17,770 nt of DNA from Pseudomonadota bacterium (lineage in GTDB: Bacteria; Pseudomonadota; Alphaproteobacteria; Rhizobiales; Hyphomicrobiaceae). The stretch spans positions 1 to 17,770 of the forward strand of contig JAEZBU010000004.1 in the NCBI GenBank assembly GCA_023426855.1. Direction: 5' to 3'. The position numbers were made by a program, and so were the translations under genes. Below are positions 13,352-17,770 of the stretch, in pieces; positions within the stretch are counted from its first letter, which is position 1; the number at the start of each line of letters is the position of its first letter. Below the pieces are notes generated by a model. It was not told the origin of the DNA and did no database searches. It was given only the letters and a program-made list of their open reading frames with translations.

Positions 13352-14725
13352 ATGGCGACTGTCGCGGGTGAGCGCAGTGCGGAAGTTCAGGTTCCGCTCT
13401 GGATCGCCGCCGTAAAGAAAGCCGCGATCACGGCGTTGATCACGTTTGGCTTGGCATTTCCCCTTATCGCTCTCAGGACGGACACCGATTTCAGCAATCG
13501 GTTGATCCTGCAGCCGCGCTGGGAGCTGACGGCGATCATCGTCGCGTTGGCGTTCGTGGGCAGTTTCCTGCTGGCCTTGGTTCCCGCTCGCCCGAAGAGG
13601 GTGAAAAAGCGCAGAGCCGCTTTCGCCATTTCGGAGCGGACAGCCAGGATCTTCGGCGTTCTCGGTCTGGGGTTGCTGGCTGCCTATCCGTTCCTTGCCA
13701 TCTACTTCACGGGCATGAGCGGGTCGGTCAAATGGGTCGATAACTTCGGCATCCAGATCCTGATCTACATCATGCTGGGCTGGGGGCTGAATATCGTGGT
13801 GGGCCTCGCCGGCTTGCTCGATCTCGGCTACGTCGCGTTCTATGCCGTTGGCGCATATTCTGCCGCCCTGCTGACCACGACTTTCGGCCTGTCGTTCTGG
13901 CTGGCTCTGCCGCTGGCGGGCATTCTGGCTGCCTTCTGGGGAATACTGCTCGGCTTCCCGGTTCTCAGATTGCGCGGCGACTATCTGGCGATCGTTACGC
14001 TGGCATTCGGCGAAATCATCCGGCTCGTGCTGATCAACTGGATCGATGTCACTGGCGGCTACGCAGGCATTTCCGGCATTCCGCGGCCGACCTTCTTCGG
14101 CATTCCGTTCAATGCCAGCGATGAAGGATTTACAGCCCGCTTCGGCCTGGAATTTTCGCCGCTCTATCGCACGATCTTCCTTTATTACGTGATCCTGGTG
14201 CTGGCGCTTCTCACCAATCTGGTCACGATACGGCTGCGTCGCTTGCCGGTCGGACGCGCCTGGGAGGCGTTGCGCGAGGACGAGATCGCCTGCCGGGCGC
14301 TTGGCATCAACACGGTGGCGACCAAGCTGACGGCCTTCGCGGTCGGTGCCATGTTCGGCGGCTTCGCCGGAGCGTTCTTCTCGGCACGGCAGGGCTTCAT
14401 CTCGCCGGAGTCGTTCGTGTTCATGGAAAGCGCAGTGATCGTTGCGATCGTCGTGCTTGGCGGCATGGGTAGCCAGATCGGCGTTGCCATCGCAGCGGCT
14501 GTCATGGTCGGCGGTACGGAGATTTTGCGTGAGCTCGAATGGCTCAAGCAGGTGTTCGGTCCGGCGTTCGAGCCCACGCATTATCGTATGCTGCTGTTCG
14601 GCCTTGCGATGGTCGTGGTGATGATCTGGAAGCCGCGTGGCCTGATCTCGACGCGCGCACCAACCTTGTTCCACAAGCAGCGCAAGGCGGTGTCGGGTGA
14701 TCTCGTTAAGGAGGGCCACGGGTGA
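13352..14725 (+). CDS. livM: Branched-chain amino acid ABC transporter permease LivM
   Basis: The second permease subunit, partner of LivH. 457 residues, slightly longer than E. coli LivM (425). Seen: an N-terminal extension with about three extra hydrophobic segments (around 25-40, 58-75 and 103-122), as in the LivHM N-terminal domain. The conserved core then begins IQILIYIMLGWGLNIVVGLAGLLDLG, followed by FYAVGAYSAALL, PVLRLRGDYLAIVTLAFGEI, the ATPase-docking loop GRAWEALREDEIACRALGIN (about 302-321), and FFSARQGFISPESF. A basic C-terminal tail lies in the cytoplasm. It starts three bases after livH, and its stop codon overlaps the GTG of livG by four bases, indicating translational coupling. 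Confidence 0.95.
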   Translation: MATVAGERSAEVQVPLWIAAVKKAAITALITFGLAFPLIALRTDTDFSNRLILQPRWELTAIIVALAFVGSFLLALVPARPKRVKKRRAAFAISERTARIFGVLGLGLLAAYPFLAIYFTGMSGSVKWVDNFGIQILIYIMLGWGLNIVVGLAGLLDLGYVAFYAVGAYSAALLTTTFGLSFWLALPLAGILAAFWGILLGFPVLRLRGDYLAIVTLAFGEIIRLVLINWIDVTGGYAGISGIPRPTFFGIPFNASDEGFTARFGLEFSPLYRTIFLYYVILVLALLTNLVTIRLRRLPVGRAWEALREDEIACRALGINTVATKLTAFAVGAMFGGFAGAFFSARQGFISPESFVFMESAVIVAIVVLGGMGSQIGVAIAAAVMVGGTEILRELEWLKQVFGPAFEPTHYRMLLFGLAMVVVMIWKPRGLISTRAPTLFHKQRKAVSGDLVKEGHG

Positions 14726-15633
14726 GCCGCTGGGAAACCGATCCCCTACTGACGGTCGAGCACCTGACCATGCGGTTCGGGGGGCTGATCGCCGTTCACG
14801 ATCTGTCGTTCTCGGTCGGGCGTGGAGATATCACGGCGTTGATCGGCCCGAACGGCGCCGGCAAAACGACGGTCTTCAACTGCATCACTGGTTTCTACAA
14901 GCCGAGCAGCGGGCGCGTTGCACTGGCGCAGCCCGTGCCAGCGACCACCGAAGCCATCGATGCGCTGACCGGCAGCGGGGAACGCTGGGCACATCATGAT
15001 GGTGGCGGCCTTTATCTGCTGGAGCGCATGCCGGACTTCCAGATTGCGGCGAAGGCGCGTGTCGCCCGAACCTTCCAGAATATCCGGCTGTTCTCGGGCA
15101 TGACGGTGTTGGAGAACCTCGTCGTCGCACAGCACAATCCGCTCATGCGCGCCTCGGGGTTCTCGATGCTTGGTCTGATCGGCGCCGCAAGCTATCGCGA
15201 CGCGGAAAAGCAGGCAGTCGACCGGGCCGTGCATTGGCTGGAAAGGATCGGCCTGATCGATCGCGCCGACGACTCTGCCGGCGAATTACCTTACGGTGAT
15301 CAGCGGCGTCTCGAGATCGCCCGTGCCATGTGTACCGATCCCGTCCTGCTGTGTCTCGACGAGCCCGCGGCAGGTCTGAACCCGCGCGAATCCGCGGAGC
15401 TCAACGCGCTCCTGCGCGCTATTCGTGACCAGGATAAAACATCAATTCTCCTGATCGAGCACGACATGAGCGTCGTGATGGAAATATCCGACCACGTTGT
15501 CGTGCTCGAATACGGCACCAAGATTTCCGACGGGACGCCTGAAGAGGTCCGCAACGATGCCAAGGTCATCGCCGCCTATCTCGGCGTCGAGGACGAGGAA
15601 GTCGAGCAGGTCGAGGCGGAGGTAGGACTTTGA
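14722..15633 (+). CDS. livG: Branched-chain amino acid ABC transporter ATPase LivG
   Basis: One of the two ATP-hydrolysing subunits of the importer, bound to LivH/LivM on the cytoplasmic side. 303 residues. Seen: Walker A GPNGAGKTT (42-50), Q-loop RTFQNIRLF (Q119), signature LPYGDQRRLEIARAM, Walker B VLLCLDEPAAGLN, and the switch histidine in LLIEHDMSVV. Compared with E. coli LivG (about 255 residues) it carries roughly 40 extra residues between Walker A and the Q-loop (about 67-107), beginning with an Ala/Thr-rich stretch and including HHDGGG, plus an acidic tail (EDEEVEQVEAEVG). It starts with GTG behind AAGGAGGG (14708-14715), overlapping the livM stop by four bases, and its own stop overlaps the livF TTG. 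Confidence 0.95.
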   Translation: MSRWETDPLLTVEHLTMRFGGLIAVHDLSFSVGRGDITALIGPNGAGKTTVFNCITGFYKPSSGRVALAQPVPATTEAIDALTGSGERWAHHDGGGLYLLERMPDFQIAAKARVARTFQNIRLFSGMTVLENLVVAQHNPLMRASGFSMLGLIGAASYRDAEKQAVDRAVHWLERIGLIDRADDSAGELPYGDQRRLEIARAMCTDPVLLCLDEPAAGLNPRESAELNALLRAIRDQDKTSILLIEHDMSVVMEISDHVVVLEYGTKISDGTPEEVRNDAKVIAAYLGVEDEEVEQVEAEVGL

Positions 15634-16355
15634 GCGAGCCTCTGCTGTCAGTCCATGGCGTGACCACCTACTACGGCAATATCATTGCCCTTCGCGGCGT
15701 TGACATGGAGGTCAGGCAGGGCGAGATCGTCAGCCTGATCGGTGCCAACGGCGCCGGCAAGTCCACATTGATGATGACCGTCTTTGGCAATCCGCGCGCG
15801 CGCGATGGCCACATCATTTACGACGGGACCGACATCACCAATTTGCCGCCACACGAAATCGCCCGCATGCGCATCGCCCAGTCGCCCGAGGGGCGACGGA
15901 TCTTCCCGCGCATGACCGTGATGGAAAATCTGCAGATGGGCGCCGAGATCGACAACCTCGTCCATTTCGAGGAGGACCTTGAGCGGGTATGTACGCTGTT
16001 TCCGCGTCTGAAAGAGCGTCTTGAGCAGCGCGGCGGTACGTTGTCGGGCGGCGAGCAACAGATGCTGGCAATCGCGCGGGCGCTCATGAGCCGGCCGAAG
16101 CTGCTGCTGCTCGATGAGCCGTCATTGGGCCTGGCTCCGCTCATCGTTAAGCAGATTTTCTCGGTACTGCGTGATCTCAACAAACGTGAGGGGATGACGA
16201 TCTTCCTCGTCGAGCAGAACGCGTTTCATTCTCTGAAGCTGGCCGATCGCGGCTATGTGATGGTCAACGGTCGTATCACGATGACCGGTACTGGCGCCGA
16301 ATTGCTGGCGAGGCCTGAAGTGAAGGCCGCCTATCTGGAAGGCGGACGCCATTGA
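15630..16355 (+). CDS. livF: Branched-chain amino acid ABC transporter ATPase LivF
   Basis: The second ATPase subunit. 241 residues, normal for LivF. Seen: Walker A GANGAGKST (38-46), the Q-loop region IAQSPEGRRIFPRMTV, the ABC signature LSGGEQQMLAIARAL, Walker B LLLLDEPSLGLAP, and the switch histidine in FLVEQNAFHSLKLADRG. The usual opening MSEPLLSVHGVTTYYGNIIAL requires a TTG start at 15630, which has GGAGG (15618-15622) seven bases upstream and overlaps the livG stop. The rare start codon plus the overlap suggest translation depends on coupling to livG. The DUF6867-like gene begins 12 bases after its stop. Confidence 0.95.
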   Translation: MSEPLLSVHGVTTYYGNIIALRGVDMEVRQGEIVSLIGANGAGKSTLMMTVFGNPRARDGHIIYDGTDITNLPPHEIARMRIAQSPEGRRIFPRMTVMENLQMGAEIDNLVHFEEDLERVCTLFPRLKERLEQRGGTLSGGEQQMLAIARALMSRPKLLLLDEPSLGLAPLIVKQIFSVLRDLNKREGMTIFLVEQNAFHSLKLADRGYVMVNGRITMTGTGAELLARPEVKAAYLEGGRH

Positions 16356-16367
16356 GGAGCGCTGTTG

Positions 16368-16727
16368 ATGCCTGAATGGCTTTACCAATCCAGTGAAAAC
16401 GGTGGGTGGGTATTCATTCTTCTCACCGTCGTTCTCGGCGGCTCTGCGTCCTGGGTAACGGGCAAGGCCATCGCACAGACATGGCGGCCGTATTGGCAGT
16501 TGCCGACATATGCGCTGCTGTTGACCGCCGCCGTCCGATTTTTGCATTTCGCGCTTTTCGAGGAGCCGCTGTTGGCGCCGCAGAATTGGCTTGTCGACTA
16601 CGCGATCTTGCTCGCCGCCTGTCTGCTCGGTCACCGCCGCATGCGGGCGTTGCAAATATCGACCCAATATTCATGGCTGTTCGCACCGGCCGGGCCGCTC
16701 GGGTGGCGCCGAAAGTCTACCGAATAA
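16368..16727 (+). CDS. Small membrane protein in the liv operon (DUF6867-like)
   Basis: 119 residues; function unknown. Three hydrophobic segments are visible: about 13-33 (WVFILLTVVLGGSASWVTG), 47-63 (YALLLTAAVRFLHFALF) and 76-90 (DYAILLAACLLGH), then a basic tail ending GWRRKSTE, so it is an inner-membrane protein. The length and the WQLPTYALLLTAAVRFLHFALFEE core match what I recall of the DUF6867 family, found beside liv genes in Hyphomicrobiales; I could not run a profile search. The ATG at 16368 has GAGGAG (16354-16359) eight bases upstream; a TTG just before it would add one residue. It lies 12 bases after livF and before livK, so it may assist the permease, for example as an accessory subunit. 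That role is inference. Confidence 0.8.
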   Translation: MPEWLYQSSENGGWVFILLTVVLGGSASWVTGKAIAQTWRPYWQLPTYALLLTAAVRFLHFALFEEPLLAPQNWLVDYAILLAACLLGHRRMRALQISTQYSWLFAPAGPLGWRRKSTE

Positions 16728-16780
16728 GGGTGGTGCGGTATTCAATAATCCGGATGACTTCTGGTTTGTTTCGGAGGATC

Positions 16781-16855
16781 ATGAGCATCCAGGATACGGC
16801 ATCCAGCGAGGTTGAGGCCTCCTGGCGGTTTTGTTGGCATTGTGTCCGTCATTAA
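16781..16855 (+). CDS. Candidate 24-residue upstream ORF before livK
   Basis: An ATG at 16781 preceded by GGAGG (16773-16777, three-base gap, rather short) opens a frame reading MSIQDTASSEVEASWRFCWH plus CVRH, closed by TAA at 16853-16855, 11 bases before the livK ATG. The frame overlaps a terminator-like hairpin (16803-16825). A leader-peptide role is possible, but the peptide is not rich in Leu, Ile or Val as a classical branched-chain leader would be; it has two Trp, two Cys and two His. It could equally be chance. Confidence 0.3.
   Translation: MSIQDTASSEVEASWRFCWHCVRH
16803..16833 (+). terminator. Terminator or attenuator hairpin between the DUF6867-like gene and livK
   Basis: CCAG-c-GAGG (16803-16811), loop TTGAGG, CCTCCTGG (16818-16825): eight pairs with one bulged C, followed by CGGTTTTGTTG. 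It sits 34 bases before livK. It could terminate the livHMGF transcript, leaving livK to its own promoter, or act as an attenuator. Separate, higher expression of the binding protein is usual for this transporter class. Confidence 0.5.
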
Positions 16856-16866
16856 GGGAGAATTCC

Positions 16867-17770
16867 ATGAAGAAAGTTTGGTTGTCTGGCGTCGCGCTCG
16901 CAGCGAGCGTTGCGTTGGCAGGCACTGCGAATGCCCAAATCAAGGTCGGCGTGGCTGGTCCGCTTTCGGGCGCCAACGCTGCGTTCGGCGCGCAGATGAA
17001 GAACGGTGCCGAGCAGGCGGCTGCTGACATCAACGCTGCCGGTGGCATCAATGGCCAGAAGATCGAGATCGTTCTGGGCGATGACGCCGCTGACCCCAAG
17101 CAGGGCGTTTCGGTCGCGAACAAGTTCGTCGGTGACGGCGTGAAGTTCGTGATCGGCCACTTCAACTCCGGCGTGACGATGCCGGCTTCGGAAGTCTACG
17201 CCGAAAACGGCATCTACATGATTACGCCGGCTTCGACCAATCCGCGTGTCACCGATCGTGGCCTGTGGAACGTCATCCGCGTCTGCGGCCGTGACGATCA
17301 GCAGGGCGAAGTCGCCGGTAAGTACATCGTCGATAATCTGAAGGGCAAAAAGCTCGCCGTGGTCCATGACAAGACCACGTATGGCAAGGGCTTGGCGGAC
17401 GAGACCAAGAAGGCTGTCAACGCTGCGGGCGTCAAGGAAGTCCTGTACGAAGGCGTCAACACCGGTGAGAAGGACTTCTCGGCTCTGGTCTCCAAGATCA
17501 AGGCGGCTGGTGCTGACATCGTCTACTGGGGCGGTCTGCACACGGAAGGTGGTTTGATCGTTCGCCAGATGCGCGATCAGGGCGTGAACGCGGTTCTGAT
17601 GTCGGGTGATGGTATCGTCACCGATGAGTTCGCGGCCATTGCTGGCCCGGGCGTCGAAGGCACGCTGATGACGTTCGCTCCGGATCCGCAGAAGAAGCCG
17701 GAAGCGGCTGAGGTGGTGAAGAAGTTCATCGACAAGAACTTCAAGCCGGAAGCCTATACGCTGTATGGCT
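16867..17770 (+). CDS. livK: Branched-chain amino acid ABC transporter periplasmic binding protein (partial, 3' end beyond window)
   Basis: The secreted ligand-binding subunit that delivers amino acids to the LivHMGF complex. About 301 of an expected 370 or so residues are present; the frame is open to the window end. Seen: a signal peptide (MKKVWLSGVALAASVALAG, cleavage after TANA at residue 23), then a type I periplasmic-binding fold: QIKVGVAGPLSGANAAFGAQ, INAAGGINGQKIEIVLGDD, KFVIGHFNSGVTMPAS with the ligand-contacting serine/threonine region, ITPASTNPRVTDRG, and the hinge/second-lobe stretch LAVVHDKTTYGKGLADE. The ATG at 16867 has AGGGAG (16855-16860) six bases upstream. The specificity cannot be read from sequence: Leu/Ile/Val, or a broad set including alanine, are both possible. 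Confidence 0.93.
   Translation, partial: MKKVWLSGVALAASVALAGTANAQIKVGVAGPLSGANAAFGAQMKNGAEQAAADINAAGGINGQKIEIVLGDDAADPKQGVSVANKFVGDGVKFVIGHFNSGVTMPASEVYAENGIYMITPASTNPRVTDRGLWNVIRVCGRDDQQGEVAGKYIVDNLKGKKLAVVHDKTTYGKGLADETKKAVNAAGVKEVLYEGVNTGEKDFSALVSKIKAAGADIVYWGGLHTEGGLIVRQMRDQGVNAVLMSGDGIVTDEFAAIAGPGVEGTLMTFAPDPQKKPEAAEVVKKFIDKNFKPEAYTLYG

Noticed and set aside
13310..14719. A 469-codon minus-strand open frame opposite livM
   Set aside because: Shadow frame: highly charged Gln/Arg/Glu-rich product without motifs, fully opposite a recognised permease.

Overview
The window is chromosomal DNA, GC-rich by eye, densely coded, with short intergenic gaps. The gene content points to an alphaproteobacterium of the Hyphomicrobiales, most likely the Bradyrhizobium/Afipia/Rhodopseudomonas group. 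Indicators are a liv operon carrying a small DUF6867-like membrane gene, small secreted proteins of a type common in that order, a fused QuiC-type dehydroshikimate dehydratase, and a GGAAC-N17-CGTT motif that matches the EcfG (general stress sigma factor) consensus. The genus assignment is inference. I recognised no tRNA, rRNA, CRISPR array, insertion sequence or prophage.

Layout. (1) 63-1557, minus strand: a beta-hydroxyacid dehydrogenase (3-hydroxyisobutyrate / tartronate-semialdehyde reductase family) and a small secreted protein, each followed by a hairpin terminator. (2) 1813-5505, plus strand: a biosynthetic-type threonine ammonia-lyase with one ACT domain, then, after a 30-base gap, an 802-residue thiamine-diphosphate enzyme resembling the homodimeric pyruvate dehydrogenase E1 (AceE). 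A strong hairpin separates it from a convergent 81-residue secreted two-cysteine protein (5572-5817). (3) 6086-7972: a QuiC1-type 3-dehydroshikimate dehydratase fused to an HPPD-like domain, with both metal-binding sets intact, convergent with an MtnX-like HAD phosphatase (7989-8738). (4) 8739-9367: 629 bases without a supported gene, holding the EcfG-type promoter candidate about 100 bases ahead of an M50 site-2 protease with CBS domains (9368-10447). That gene runs tail to tail with a UspA-family stress protein (10458-10898). (5) 11221-17770: alanine dehydrogenase, then a branched-chain amino acid ABC transporter: LivH, LivM, LivG, LivF, the DUF6867-like membrane protein and the periplasmic binding protein, which is cut by the window end.

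How the genes fit together. The right-hand third looks like an amino-acid uptake and use unit: a Liv/Bra-type importer next to alanine dehydrogenase, which deaminates alanine to pyruvate. The left-hand block handles 2-oxoacids from amino acids: threonine to 2-oxobutyrate, with the E1-like enzyme as a possible consumer. The middle holds an aromatic-precursor enzyme (dehydroshikimate to protocatechuate) with no other protocatechuate genes nearby, and a stress pair (M50-CBS protease plus Usp) resembling the mycobacterial Rv2623-Rv2625c neighbourhood.

The window looks mostly like ordinary core genome. The points most worth a second look are the AceE-like enzyme paired with threonine ammonia-lyase and without E2/E3, the EcfG-type promoter of the protease, the short ORF overlapping a terminator-like hairpin just ahead of livK, and the DUF6867-like gene inside the liv operon.
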